A stretch of DNA of 64,000 nt from Adiantum capillus-veneris (taxonomy: Eukaryota > Streptophyta > Polypodiopsida > Polypodiales > Pteridaceae). The position numbers were made by a program, and so were the translations under genes. Shown here in pieces: positions 11,944-23,851 of this stretch (positions are counted from its first letter, which is position 1; each line of letters opens with the position of its first letter). Below the pieces are notes generated by a model. It made no database searches. It was not told the origin of the DNA and saw only the letters and a program-made list of their open reading frames with translations. The stretch is from NCBI GenBank assembly GCA_014529385.2, contig CM043947.1, positions 103,499,811-103,563,810 on the forward strand. Direction: 5' to 3'.

Positions 11944-12560
11944 TTATTTTGCAAGCCTCGTGATTTTATCACTTGTTTTACCTTGTTTCCTCTTGATTTT
12001 GCGACTCTTCATGGCCGCCAACTCTATTGCCCTCTCATAGGTATCAACCTCTTTTAGCTCAAGCTTCTCTTTGACCTTAGGATGAAGACATGCCAGAAAC
12101 CGTTGCAATTTGAAGTAGCCCCCTTGAATTACGCCTGTTACTGCCGCTAATTGATCCCACAACCTTCCGAATTCACCAACAAACGCCTCGTAATCACCAC
12201 GATATCTTGGCGTAGACTCTGAAGCTTCTCTTCAATTTCTCACGGTGTCACATGCCTTCCAAACTTTGCATTTAAAGCCTCTTTAAGGTTGTTCTAATTT
12301 TCCTTGACCGCATCATGTAGCCTGTTGTACCACAACTTGGCGTTGTCCTCCATGAGAAGAGGGAAAGCCGCCACCTTTGTGTCGTCTGTGAACATGTGTA
12401 GTTAAAACATATATAGCTCAAATTTCAGAAGCCATCTCTCCACTTCTTCCTTCCCCAAAAACATAGGATGGCTCGAATTTGAAGGCCCCCTTGAGTGCAC
12501 TTTTATACCGATGTCGCTCCTCGGTGCGGGTCACCAAAACCTGATGAAAATCAATGGAAT
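11944..12560 (-). pseudogene. Ty3/gypsy gag relic (retrotrans_gag domain)
   Basis: The minus strand encodes, with frame changes, the classical gag core: VERWLLKFELYM, then AAFPLLMEDNAKLWYNRL near 12340-12380, then NLKEALNAKFG, then YEAFVGEFGRLWDQLAAVTG and KLQRFLACLHPKVKEKLEL near 12050-12180. Gag forms the virus-like particle of the retrotransposon. No zinc knuckle, protease or pol follows: the frame ends at the 27-bp motif and a stop. At least three frameshifts or stops are present. It is probably the remnant of a small or internally deleted element whose 3' LTR begins at the motif. Confidence 0.75.
11951..11977 (+). repeat. 27-bp hairpin motif, copy 4, at the end of a gag relic
   Basis: GCAAGCCTCGTGATTTTATC followed by ACTTGTT: one change from copy 1. 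On the minus strand it follows a purine-rich run (GAAACAAGGTAAAACAAG), as expected if TGATAAAATC opens a 3' LTR. It is also the last part of the gag-like frame there. Confidence 0.7.
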
Positions 12561-12733
12561 GCACACTCCCATTCCAACAATTGCCTCGTTATAGCTTGGA
12601 GCACTTAATTGTTGAATAAACCCCTTGAGGTGCTCTCTCTCCTTACACCTTTTCCTCCCGCTCCCCCAAATGGCCTCACTGTAGCTCAAATCCCTTCAAT
12701 TTTTGTTTTCTTCCCATACACCATTAATCCCCC

Positions 12734-12734
<1 letters not shown>

Positions 12735-12765
<31 letters not shown>
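12735..12765. repeat. Poly-C tract of 31 bases
   Basis: An uninterrupted C run. A second run of 16 C lies at 13159-13174, at the far side of the SINE. Either could form an i-motif, or a G-quadruplex on the other strand. Confidence 0.9.
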
Positions 12766-12767
<2 letters not shown>

Positions 12768-12984
12768 AGCACTGAAGGGCACGGCATATTAAATGAAGGT
12801 CTGGTCATCGGATCGACAGAGCATGAGTAGAAACACAGACATTGAGAGATCGCGGACCGTTAGATTGTCGAAAAGTAACCTCGGACAAAAAAAAAGTAAA
12901 CTCGAACAATAAAAGTAAACTCGGACAAATATTGCAATGATGCCTGAGTTTATTTATTATGCTTAAGTCTCCCATAGTGGTCAC

Positions 12985-13200
12985 AATGTGCGTGCGGGTG
13001 AGGTGGATAGGGCATAAGCCTCACGTGGGAGGTCGCGGGTTCGAATCACGGGGGTGCATGGGGGCCGTGCTTTTTTGTGAACCACACATCCGCCTCGAGA
13101 TGCACGTGGGGATCAACAACTGTTGATCCCACCGCTTGGCCCCGTGCCCTTTGCTAAGCCCCCCCCCCCCCCCCTCCCCTCTCTCTCTCTGATCACTCTT
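12985..13200 (+). mobile_element. Probable tRNA-derived SINE
   Basis: The head resembles a tRNA with RNA polymerase III promoter boxes. An A-box-like GTGAGGTGGATAGGGC lies near 12997 and a B box GGTTCGAATC at 13038-13047, at normal spacing. CCTC and GAGG between the boxes can pair like an anticodon stem. The body ends in a C-rich then CT-rich stretch. I cannot define target-site duplications by eye. A decayed tRNA gene is the alternative, but the acceptor stem does not pair. Confidence 0.55.
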
Positions 13201-14469
13201 AAAACCTCGAGAAAGAAAAAGGCATGAGTCTAAGTCCATGTTATGGTTTGCGCTGGAGCGGCTCCTGTTTCGCTCTGCTGCCTACGAGGCCATGGAGCTC
13301 GGATGCTCGCGTATGGTGTTGTGGTAGGGGGAGCGAGGCTTGAGTATGATGGGGTCGTGTTCGTGAAGGTGTTTGAGGGCAAAGTACTCGGGTGTGAGGC
13401 TCTGGGCAGCTCGCCCATTCTTGCATGCGGCCTCCTCAAGATGGTCCCCTCGTTTTTTGGAACTGGTGAAGGTCATCTCTCCTGGATTTGCAAAGCACCA
13501 AAACGGCGGTTAGTCTCTTCAACAGTTTTGTTGTGGATGGGGTCATGGTGCCAGTGGAGGGGAGGGTGCTACAATCGGGAGCGCGGAAGGCCCTGCAAAT
13601 AGTCAAAAATAGCACGTAATCAACGATAAAACACACAAATCTGCATTCCTGGCCAAAGCTCATAATGAGAATCCATGATGTACGCGAACAGAGAGATACA
13701 GAGAGCAAAAAGGAGGAAGAGGGCGCGTACAGGCGCACCTCCTAGAGCAGAGTGCTATGCCGGCACGGCGAGAGAGGAGAGGAAGTAGGAGAGAGGAACA
13801 AGGTAGACACTGCGTGCAATCTCTCCCCGTGCAAAAGTGAGCATTTTTCTCTTACACGTATTTATTTATAGATTAGTGAATGCTCAAATGAATACATATT
13901 GACCGGCCGGGAAATAATTGGCCATGGCTCATAAAGAGCACTTAAATGATAAAATATATTATCCTTTTGCATAACCATTGGCCTTTTCCACCTGTCAGCT
14001 GCATAAAATATCAAAATATCAATTCCATTACATACCCCTCCATTGGAAAGCAACTGTCCTTATTTGCAAAGATAAGAATCTGCAAACCTACTTGTCAAAA
14101 ATAGTGATTAGTATTCTTTGTCAAAAAATTATATCGCACAGGAAAAGAAAAAATGATGAAACTAAATAACATTGCTTATGCCTGTCATCATCCACATACT
14201 ACCTATTTCAGTGTCCCATACCACTAGAATAAGCACTACATGTCATATCTTGATGAATTAGGATATCATTGGTCACACTCATCATTCAATAAATTAATTC
14301 TCATCACTGTCACAAGCTCAATTCCATGAATACTGTCGCGACAGAAAATCATCATATACCAATTTCAAATCCAAATCCAAATCCAAATATTCTTCATATT
14401 TTTATACTTGGGCAACAATATTATACTAAGGACAGTGGTGGCCAGCCATCTGCAGCGTGATCTTGGGAT

Positions 14470-14700
14470 TGGTGTTGCCTAAATCGACGAATTTACACTC
14501 GATGTGCTGCCTAAATTGGCAAATATGCACTAATGTTGCCTAAATTAGTGAGCATGTATTTATCATATCAATTTTGCAAGGTGTGGTGTGCTGCCTAAAT
14601 CAGCGGATTTGCACGGAGAACCGATGTTGCCTAAATCGGTGGATCTACACCAGAATGAGCATGTACACACTACCTAAATCAACGAATCTGTGTGTATGTG
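14470..14700. repeat. Degenerate tandem repeat with CCTAAATYRGYGAAT core
   Basis: Six diverged units of about 35-45 bp, with cores starting near 14478, 14510, 14539, 14594, 14630 and 14673. Each reads TTGCCTAAATCGNCGAAT-like followed by a TTTGCAC or TATGCAC phrase. No coding sense is seen. Confidence 0.8.
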
Positions 14701-14719
14701 AGCAATGGACTAGACAAGA

Positions 14720-15651
14720 CATAAAAGAAAAACATTTACTATTTATGCGACACCACTTTGGAGCATAGCAAAGTACTTACAAATTGTTGTTCATAAATCT
14801 AAAAATATCTTAGCTGATGTGAGTAGCAACAGAGCTGAATGATAATACATTTCAGTAAAATTTCATTCAATGTAAGTAGAAGCCAAGATCTAAGAAGTGT
14901 TTGATTCCATAGCGTACAAGACAATTCAGACAAACAAAATATAAAAAGATTAGTGATGTATTTGATGTACATACCTGGAGGGTATGTTGTACCAGAAAAT
15001 GTATGTACTTGTGTGTGAGTGGAGGGAGAGCTAGAATTGAAAGAGTCATTATTTGGATCAGGGGGATGTCATAGACAGAATTCTCATATTGTTTGATTTG
15101 AATGGGACCCGTAGCCATATCTAAGAGTTTTGGCCCAAACTTGTAGAAGAGGGTTAGTATACTCAACCAAATAAGCACCAACCCAAAATTGGAAAATAAT
15201 GGTGCAAAATTAAAACAAAGATAAGACATATCTAGCTGCTACCGATGCACTTTTGTTCGTAATGGTATGCATAACGCTTTGTGAATCATGAGACACTAAA
15301 CAAGTTAGGAACAGAGAATAAAAATTGGCATCAAAATTATTAAACTAAATTTAGATGAGATAGTCACTTGTACTTAAAACAATTTATAAACATAGTGATG
15401 TTAACTAGTTGTAATTTTTAACTAGAAAGAAAACTATATGACAATGAGTCATCTGAACAAGACAAACAAAAACATTCCACAAAATTTGTAAGTGCCACAG
15501 ATCATAAACAATACATATACCTTCATGTGAGAACATCATTTCATGTGGAGTAGCTTAGCATTAAGCAGCAATTGTAAAAAGTGATTACAAAGCAAGGTTG
15601 TAATAGAAAAATTTGCTTATATGAGCAAATAGCATTCTCTATTAATTGTCC
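14720..15651. other. AT-rich DNA without a recognisable gene
   Basis: Only short open frames occur, the longest at 14867-15229 on the minus strand (120 codons, hydrophobic, no known motif). It forms the left flank of a solo LTR. Confidence 0.55.
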
Positions 15652-16838
15652 TATAACATTTAGTGGCCTTGTAACTTGTGTGTAGCGGAAAATAGCATGA
15701 ACATGGTGAGCATTTCATTAGAATAGATTCCTAATGAGAATAACAAGAGTGCTTGGGTGGAGAGAGCAACAAAAAGTATAACACCTAGTTAGATAGCATG
15801 AACAATACTTCAAAAGAGAGAGAAATTAAGCTATTGACAATAGTTGAGGACCAAATTCTCATGGAGCTGGTCCCCCCTCCAAAAGGCTTTGTATTATGGT
15901 TTCTCCCATCAAGAGAGACATTTTACAATATAATTCTTTGTGTTCCTTCAATACTAGCTAGTGCAATGAAGATGGAAACTTCAACCACTAAGTAAAACAC
16001 TTATAAAACACAACATCAATTCCCTCACGGTCTCAGACCCAAGACCTCACACATCTTCGAAGATGGTGAGACCTAGCGGGGTATAAGAGTAGATTGAGAG
16101 GAAGAAGGAGTAGTCTTACGAGAAAGATGCACATCTCCTCACATAATCACTCATATTAACATAGCTTAGCTTAGTAATTAGCATGGTAGAGGAGATGAGC
16201 ACGCATTGAAGATTGGCTCTTGGTTGGATTTGCATCACACAGCCAAGAGTTGTTGGTGTAGGCCCCCCTTCTCACAAGCTTGGAGTGGGTGATAAGCTTT
16301 CCATTAAATCTTGAGAAGGAGAGAGAGAGTCGTCTTACTCCACACATGGACTAGTGTGAGTGTGTATGCAATAATGACTTGAGAAAATCAGCCCCCTCTC
16401 TCTCTTGGTTGACCCCTCTTGCTATTTGCTCATGCTCGCACCATATTGGACCTTAGCCAATGGAATTTCAAGAGCATAAGATAGCCTTTTGGCATATGTC
16501 CCCCTTTCCCCTTTTGTGAGAGCTTTAGGTAATTAGTTAATGCAACTAAACTCTCATTGGACCCCTTTGTCTCCTGGCCAATAGGAATCAGGCAAGCCAT
16601 TCGGCTGTTGAATGCTCATTGGATCGCTTGGGAGACTGTCCAATAGTCTTCTAGAGAGCTTAATTCTTATTGGTTCTTTTATTAAGTGTTTTTAAATTAA
16701 TTAAACTTGATTTACTCTAGCGTAATTCTCATTGGTCCACCTCCATGGCCATCCAATAGGATTTGAGTACACCTTGTGGGCATCTGGGCTAGAGTGCTGA
16801 CATGTGTCCCTCATTCCCTTTGTGTAAAGGAGCTTGTG

Positions 16839-16900
<62 letters not shown>

Positions 16901-17284
16901 TGTGTGTTTCTTTGTCATCTCCTACTTCTAGGGCTCGCCCCCTCCTATGTAGGGATGCATGAAGACTTTTTGGAACACACACTAAGCATCCAATTTTCCT
17001 AGTGATTGACATTTGGACTCAACCTTTGAATTTTGGAACCTTAGCATTTTGGAAGTCTTAATGGGCTGAACCTTACGGTCTTTTAAGCCCATTGTTGCAC
17101 ATTGATCTTTTGCAGGTGGCCCTTCCTTTGGATCCCTATTTTCCCTCCTTTGGATCCCTATTGTGGCCGGTCTGCCAGCTTAACCAGTATTCTAGCTTTT
17201 TCTCCCATGGCACTTCCCCATATTAAATGATCAGTTTAACATGAGAAAATCATTTAGGAGAATTAGATATTAGTTATTATGACA
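15652..17284 (-). mobile_element. Solo LTR of the element 1 family
   Basis: This 1.63-kb block aligns end to end with the two LTRs of element 1 at 19381 and 38664, from TATAACATTTAGTGGCC to TTAGTTATTATGACA. The terminal TG is mutated to TA. The flanks TGTCC (15647-15651) and TATCC (17285-17289) match at four of five positions, as expected of an old target-site duplication. No internal region adjoins it, so it most likely arose by recombination between the two LTRs of one element. It includes a (GT)n run at about 16845-16910 shared in place with the other copies. Confidence 0.8.
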
Positions 17285-17536
17285 TATCCTAATTAAAATA
17301 TTAACGAGTTATAAATGATATCCGATTGTGAAGTCTCCCTTGAGGTATGTGTGTCTTAATGTAATGCAGATCAATGGGAGAGTGGTGCCGTGTTAGTGAT
17401 GTTTGCGGAAAGATGGAAGCTTCTAAAAATTTGACTATGTAAATGCGATATATGCTCCAAGAGACAATTGTGTCCTTCTTGTACGCCAAGAGACCATTTG
17501 CAATAGTGATCCCGACACAATGAAGAGTGTCTATGG

Positions 17537-17783
17537 TGTGCGCATCTGCCGCATGTGTCGGAGCTAGGGACTTTCCGAGCACCGTGTGCGAGCCACGAAG
17601 GCTGCAAGCACACAACTAGTAGGCCTAGCAAGCTCACAAGAGCAGGGGTGTGTCACTCACCTCCCTGCGCTTGTTGCCGTGAAGGATTCCTCGCCACGAA
17701 GAAGAAGGAGCCGTCGCTTCGCCACGCTCAACCGCTTCGCCGCCGCCGTCGTGCCTTCGTAATGCTCGATCGTCCACACACAC

Positions 17784-17818
<35 letters not shown>

Positions 17819-18137
17819 AGGAGGTGAAGAAGAAGAAGATGGAGATAGAGATGGAGCAAGAGCACTCTTCTCTTGCACAAATGAGAGAATAACTCAATTT
17901 AGGGTTAGGTGACTTTTGTATGAGCTCGCCCCATTCACATTTGGGCGCCCATGCTTAGCCAACTAACCCTTGCGTGTTCCAGTTAGAGTGCGCCTCTCAT
18001 CGGCGATCACTCTACCCTTTTCCTATTGGACCGACAAGCCCGGTACTTGACTCTACCAAATAAATAATACAATGTCCGCCGTAGGTTACAATGTCCGTCG
18101 TAGGTAATAGGGTGTCCGTGAGCCATGAGGGTTAACA
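17537..18137 (-). mobile_element. Solo LTR of the element 3 family
   Basis: About 600 bp similar throughout to the LTRs of element 3, from TGTGCGCATCTGCC to GAGGGTTAACA, including the CT-then-AC microsatellite and the GGTGAAGAAGAAGAAGATGG block. It is flanked by a perfect 5-bp duplication, TATGG at 17532-17536 and 18138-18142. It is visibly more diverged than the element 3 LTRs, and its TATA position (minus strand, near 17915) is changed, so it is older. This second, independent copy confirms the LTR ends deduced for element 3. Confidence 0.88.
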
Positions 18138-18142
18138 TATGG

Positions 18143-18715
18143 GATGCCACATCCAATGGTGAGGTAGATTGTGGCATTGCATAGAGCTTTTGTAATGAGG
18201 GTGAAAGGTCCTTTGATGTGCATTATTTGTCTCATGTCAATCATAACTACTTGGTAATTGAACAAGACGATGTCGATCAGGAAGACGACGAAATTTTTCA
18301 TGGCAAAGAAGGTGGTGAAATTAGTGAGGTCGAGGTAGATGATGATCAGAATATTAAAAACAACAAGATGAATGAAGTTAATTAAGCTCAATACGATAAG
18401 CTCTTCATCTACTGCTGATGCAAAGCAAAATGAGAGATTGACTACTGCAGTCCATGTAGAGACAACTGACGATGGTGTAGATTATTGTGTGAAAAAGCAA
18501 CTCGCAATGTCAATGCCACTTAGCTCTATGCTAACATGTCCAATGTCAACCGCAGTTCCAATTAGGTCGATGCTTGAATTAAGGCTGCTTGATCAGGCTG
18601 TAATTATGCTACGAGTGTCAGTGTTTCGAGCTTACCAATGCGTTTGTATCGCATGTCTGCCCATTTTATAACGCTCATAATGTGTAGCAGGATGGCTCCC
18701 TCGACAAAAAATCTA
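18143..18715. other. Possible host-gene flank with two open stretches
   Basis: On the plus strand 18175-18384 reads as an acidic peptide, including NHNYLVIEQDDVDQEDDEIF, that ends at a stop. A second plus frame spans 18372-18671 (99 codons) without a known motif. Both could be exon relics of an unrecognised gene, or chance. They lie downstream of the interrupted minus-strand host gene. Confidence 0.35.
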
Positions 18716-18719
18716 GCAA

Positions 18720-19380
18720 CTACAGCTTCTTGGGCTTAACTATGGAGTTTTGCTCAGGGGCAAAAGCATCATGAAGCTCATGTACAACATCATCGATGTC
18801 ATATGCATTGATTTTTTGGCCCTTTTTCAGTAAGAAACCCCTCGTAATCTGATGACAATGAAATGTCATTGACAGAAATTTCAACAACTTGATCAGCCGG
18901 TAAGCCACCCCTTTTAATGGCAGACTAAGTGTTGTCTCACAATGAGGAAGAGGATGATGACATAACCAACCTCTAGGTGGTGAAAGAGCATTGTCTTTTG
19001 TGGACATTCTCCATGTATACATTTGTGAGAGACGTTCTCGCTTTGTCCAATCTACGCATGCCATCGCTATCTCTCTTAGCTTTGCTTTGGTGGAATGGAA
19101 CATTAGCATCTCTACCAGGGGTTTCTGACAGTTTGCTCACTCCGATGCCACCAGCTCTACTCTGTAGTCGGTCCTTCTCCATCCTTTTGGATAATTTTGC
19201 ATAAGGGGCATTCTCTTTATCATCTTTGCAGCAGATACTACGGTAAGAATTAGCCAGAGGGTTTGCACAGACATCAAGATTAGCCTCTACTTGACCACCT
19301 TTTGTTGCATTGCCCGAAGTTTCATCAACATCCCGGTTGCCTTTTAGAGCCGATATAATGTTGTTCAGAGCAACAGCCTC
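18720..19380 (-). pseudogene. Host gene, 3' part, split by element 1 (family not recognised)
   Basis: On the minus strand an open frame of 136 codons including the stop runs from the element 1 insertion point at 19380 to a stop at 18973. It begins EAVALNNIISALKGNRDVDE and includes CCKDDKENAPYAKLSKR and QSKAKRDSDGMRRLDKAR. It is hydrophilic, Lys/Arg/Asp-rich and shows normal protein composition. A further possible terminal exon lies at about 18720-18845, ending HELHDAFAPEQNSIVKPKKL, and is preceded by an intron-like stretch ending CATTGTCATCAG. The 5' continuation lies at 40312-40495, beyond element 1. When one target-site copy and the element are left out, the two halves are in the same frame. 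I cannot name the protein. Confidence 0.6.
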
Positions 19381-20584
19381 TGTAACATTTAATGGCCTAG
19401 TAACTTGTGTGTAGCAGAAAATAACATGAACATAGTGAGCATTTCATTAGAATATATAGATTCCTAATGAGCATAACAAGAGTGCTTGGGTGGAGAGAGC
19501 AACAAAAATCATAACACTTAGTTAGATAGGCATGAACAATACTTCAAAAGAGAGAGAAATTAAGCTATTGATAACAGTTAAGGACCAAATTTACATGGAG
19601 CCGGTCCCCCCTCCAAAAGGCTTTGTATTATAGGTTTCCCCCATCAAGGGAGACATTTTATAATACAATTCTTTGTGTTCCTTCAATAACTAGCCAGTGC
19701 AATGAAGATGGAAGCTTCAAGCACTAAGCAAACACTTATAAAACACAACATCAATTCCCTCACGGTCTCAGACCCAAGACCTCACACACCTTCGAAGATG
19801 GTGAGAGCTAGCGGGGTATGAGAGTAGATTGAGAGGAAGAAGGAGTAGTCTTACGAGAAATAAATATATCTCCTCACATAATCACTCATAAAATCTTAGC
19901 ATAGCTTAGAAATTAGCATGGTAGAGGAGATGAGCATGCATTGAAGATTGGCTCTTGGTTGGATTTGCATCACAAAGCCAAGAGTTGTTGGTGTAGGCCT
20001 CCCTTCTCACAAGCTTGGAGTAGATGATGAGCTTTCCATTAAAGCTTGGGAAGGAGAGAGAGAGTCTTCTTGCTTCACACATGAGCTTCTATGAGTGTGT
20101 AAGTGATAATGCCTTTACAAATCAGCCCCCTCTCTCATCTTGGTCAACCCCTCTTGCTAATTCCTCCTGTTGGCTTCCCATTGGACCTTTCCAAGCTTTG
20201 CCAATAGGAATTACGAGGCATAAGTGATAGCCTTGTGACGTGTGTCTCCCTTTCCCCTTTTGTGAGAGCTTTAGGTAATTAAATAATACAACTAAGCTCT
20301 CATTGGACCCCTTTGTCTTCTGGCCAATAGGAATCAGGCAAGCCATTGGGCTGTTGAATGCGCATTGGACCCTTGGGAGACTGTCCAATAGTCTTCTAGA
20401 GAGCTTAATTGTTATTGGTTCTTTTATCAAGTGTTTTTAAATGAATTAAATTAAAAGTACTCTAACCTAATTCTCATTGGTCCACCTCTATGGCCATTTA
20501 ATAGGATTTGAGTGCACCTTGGGGGTAGCTAAGCTAGGGAGCTGAAATGTGTCCCTTATTCCCTTTTTATAAAGGGACTTGCAT

Positions 20585-20662
<78 letters not shown>

Positions 20663-21035
20663 CTCTCTCATCGCCTACTAAAAGGGCTCGCCCCCATCAA
20701 TCTAGGACCACTTGAGGACTTTTTGTACACTCACAAAGCATCCAATTCCACTAAGCTTGACCATTTGGACTTACCTTTGAATTTTGGAACCTTAGCATTT
20801 TGGAAGATTTAATGGACTGAACCCTAAGGTCTTTGGAGCCCATGGTTGCACATTGCTCTTTTGCAGATGGCCCCCCCTTTGGATCCCTATTTTCCCTCCT
20901 TTGGATCCCCACTGTGGCCGGTCTGCCAGCTTAACCAATATTCTAGCTTTTTCTCCCTTGGCACTTCCCCATATTAAATGAGCAGTTTCACATGAGAAAA
21001 TCATTTAGGAGAATTAGATATTAGTTATTATGACA
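19381..21035 (-). repeat. Element 1 left (3') LTR
   Basis: Starts TGTAACATTTAATGGCC and ends TTAGTTATTATGACA. It aligns with 38664-40311 and with the solo LTR at 15652. It contains (GT)n at about 20587-20660, in the same place as in the sister copies but of different length. Confidence 0.9.
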
Positions 21036-21439
21036 TTACCTCTCTCTTGAAATCATAGTCTTCCTCGACTATGGGATAGAGAAGATAAAGCCCATTCATT
21101 AGTCCTTTTTCTAGCTGGTAGAGGATCCCTATTTTACCCTACGACATCATTTCAGAATGGATGACTAATCCATTTGGCGCTTGAGAGCCTAAGGCTTCCG
21201 CAAGCATGTCTGTACATTAGTCCTATCAATCTTCCATAGTAGAGTGACAAGCTCTACTTGGTGTTTGGGAGACGTTGTCTCCGCAAACTTGATTCTAAGC
21301 ATGCATACTACTTCACATTTGTGCACAATAAAGAAAAAGAGAGTCTTATAAGACGAAAACTTTGTGCATTTTAAACATTTGTACATTTTCTTACTCTAGG
21401 GAAGCATTGTAAGCATTAACAAGGTTTAGGTTATCCTTT

Positions 21440-21910
21440 AATTGTATGCCTTGCATCCATCTAGCATCTTCAAAAGGATAATTCTTAAACTTAATAAGAT
21501 ACCGTCGGATAATCTTACCACCTCTTAATACCTTATCTTCATGTCGGAGAATGGACTCGGGCTGCAGTACCTCTTCTTGGTCCTCGATCTCCAGTGGGTC
21601 TTCAATAGTTGGTTCTTGAGGTGGCTCTCCTTTGTAGCTTTAGTAGGCTCACATGAAAAGCATTGTGTATGAGCCAATGGCTGGGAAACTTAAGTTGATA
21701 GGCCATCTCATTGATTGGTCTAAGAATCTGGAAGGGACCATAGTACCTTTTTGCTAACTTAGCATAGTACTTTTGGTGTCCCGTAGGATTCTTGCCTGTC
21801 GTGTGCCTTAATCGAGCCTTGGAAAATTTAAGTAAGACCCAATCATTTTCTTTAAAGGATTGGGCTCTTCTGAGCTTATCAGCAGCAGCCTTTTGCCTTT
21901 GCTATGAGAC
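21440..21910 (-). pseudogene. Element 1 integrase C-terminus with chromodomain
   Basis: The minus strand reads, with one or two stops, the C-terminal integrase segment of chromoviruses: [20 protein letters not shown] near 21800-21860, then [20 protein letters not shown] near 21690-21750, then [10 protein letters not shown] near 21650. A chromodomain follows at about 21466-21572, with PESILRHEDKVLRGG and RRYLIKFKNYPFEDARWM. In this lineage the chromodomain follows integrase and is thought to steer integration to marked chromatin. The aromatic residues usual for methyl-lysine binding are only partly kept. It is the only pol part left in element 1. Confidence 0.8.
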
Positions 21911-21929
21911 AAGCCAGGTTGATAAATCA

Positions 21930-22522
21930 AGGATTCTAATAAAAGTTGTTTCCTAACATAAAGATGAAATCCCATTGACATATTTAGAATCCATAAACAA
22001 CGCATTTTTTCTCACGTTTAAGAGGCATGGCCGCCATTCATAAACCCTGAATATGTTATGAGATATAGTCTAACTAACTTGTGAAAAGTACCCAACTAAT
22101 CGGGTCCATAGCTTTTAGGGACACGTATATGACTTCTCTAATCTTGGCACAATGAATCTCTAATTTCGCTTCACTTAATAAGAGGGAGTGGAGAGTTTAT
22201 CAACTAATCAAGGCTACCCATCTTTGAATAGCAACCTGAGCCAGCCCCCACTTTCCACCCCACACTCACACTTTTTATCTTGTTTTCTAATTACTACCAC
22301 ACTGTTTTACATATACAAACAATGTTCCTTAATTAATTCCAGACACAGGTTCTTTTATACAGCCCTTCAAACAATACCAAAATAATTCAAACAAGGCCTA
22401 ATGAAGACAGTCCTATATTTCAACAAAAATAACTTTTCCAATTTCTCATGAGTTTGCCGCTACCCGCGGACTTCCTCTGTATAACCAACAGAGCCTTTGC
22501 AAAGGATTTATTCGCTAACCGC
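21930..22522. other. Element 1 internal DNA left of element 2
   Basis: Non-coding in all frames. It ends with TTCGCTAACCGC, the first half of a hairpin repeat unit that resumes at 36340 on the other side of element 2. Confidence 0.7.
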
Positions 22523-23664
22523 TGTGAGCAGGATGGAAACACACACAACGCCTCTATAATGACCCGACACACACTCTTGGAAGGATATACACACACACTA
22601 TGGGGCACCACTCGGCTTACACAACACACCTGGCCGAGACAGGGAACACACCTATGGAGTGAGAGGAGAGAGAATATCCGTTTGCTCGCTCCACACAGAG
22701 AGGTACACACACACACACACACACACAAAAACTCAGCTCAAAAAAAGAGAATTCCTGATGTTTATATACAATTGAGATTGGGCCAACACCAATGGGGCAA
22801 ATAGCTCACACAATATGGGTAAAATAAGCCAGATACAATCACAAACTGGAGCAGAAGCTTCGCTCATAGGAGAAATTTACACAGCCAAAAAAGCAGAAAA
22901 ACAATGAGGAATTTGGAAAAATGGACAGCGCCATCGCGTCTGGAACCGCCCAAAACCCCAGTCTACAATGTCAAAGTGCTCAAATCCGACCTCGGATGAG
23001 TAGTTTACGGTCAAAACAGGCTCCAAAAACCCCAAAAACACATTTGCGGCTGTTCTTCCTCTCTTCTCCACGTTTTTTCTGGTCTTCTCTCTGGTTTTCA
23101 GTTCCCACACTTAGCTTTATTACTTGGGCACCTTTGGCCTTTTAGATGACCTCAAACGGACCCCGAACAGACCAAAAACTGACCTCGCAGTGCATAGTTG
23201 TCACCGTGCTGCATCCATCCGCACACCTGGCACTCAACTTTTTTCAATAATGCATCCCGCCACCACGTGAAGTGGGCCAAAAATATGATCCTCATGATGA
23301 CCTCTCTGCATAATTATCACAAGAAAACACCCACGTTGTGTCCGTACTTATCCACGTGCAAGTATTGACCCCATTCCACCTCCTGACGCCACTAGATGCC
23401 ATCTGACGCACCTACTTACCTCATGTCATCGGCCTGCGGATAGCTTCCTCGAGAAGTTTTACGCGCTACTAACTCCTCATTATTGTAGAAAAAACACACT
23501 GGTACTGGTGTGAAAATCGATGCACTATGGACATGTTGTCCTACCTGTACACATGTGGGGCCCACGTAACCACCTCGCTCTGGAAAATGGGCAATCCTTT
23601 ATTCGATGCACCATGCTTGTTTATGTACATATGCGCAATCCCTTGCTCCAAAAAGCTCCTAACA
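22523..23664 (-). repeat. Element 2 left (3') LTR
   Basis: 1,142 bp, aligning along its whole length with 34717-35856. On the minus strand a TATA-like GTATATAAACATC lies at about 22758-22770. It is preceded (minus strand) by the purine-rich GGGATGGGCAAATTA, the likely polypurine tract. Confidence 0.9.
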
Positions 23665-23851
23665 TAATTTGCCCATCCCGTAGCCTGCTAGATCATTCAT
23701 GATCAGCAGTAGCAAAAAGCGATATGCGACTCGCAGCGTCACAGGTCTCCTCATCCTTCACCAATACTGCTTGATCCATAGACAACTCATCTTGCTCAAC
23801 CATCATTAATCTAGCATGATACAATTTAATACGCAATCCATTTACCCTTGA

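Larger units (their letters stand above)
12600..14460. other. Intergenic DNA with poly-C tracts and a SINE
   Basis: An open frame at 13243-13602 (plus, 119 codons) has no motif I recognise. The rest is non-coding, with C homopolymers, one SINE (listed) and an AAATCC microrepeat near 14370-14390. Confidence 0.5.

Noticed and set aside
14470-14700. Repeats with regular spacing as a CRISPR array
   Set aside because: Units are strongly diverged, spacers are not unique, and the surroundings are clearly plant nuclear DNA.
19381-21035. Treating 15652-17284 and 19381-21035 as the two LTRs of one element
   Set aside because: The primer site is next to the copy at 38664 and the purine tract next to 21036; flanks of 19381 and 40311 match each other, and 15652-17284 has its own duplication.
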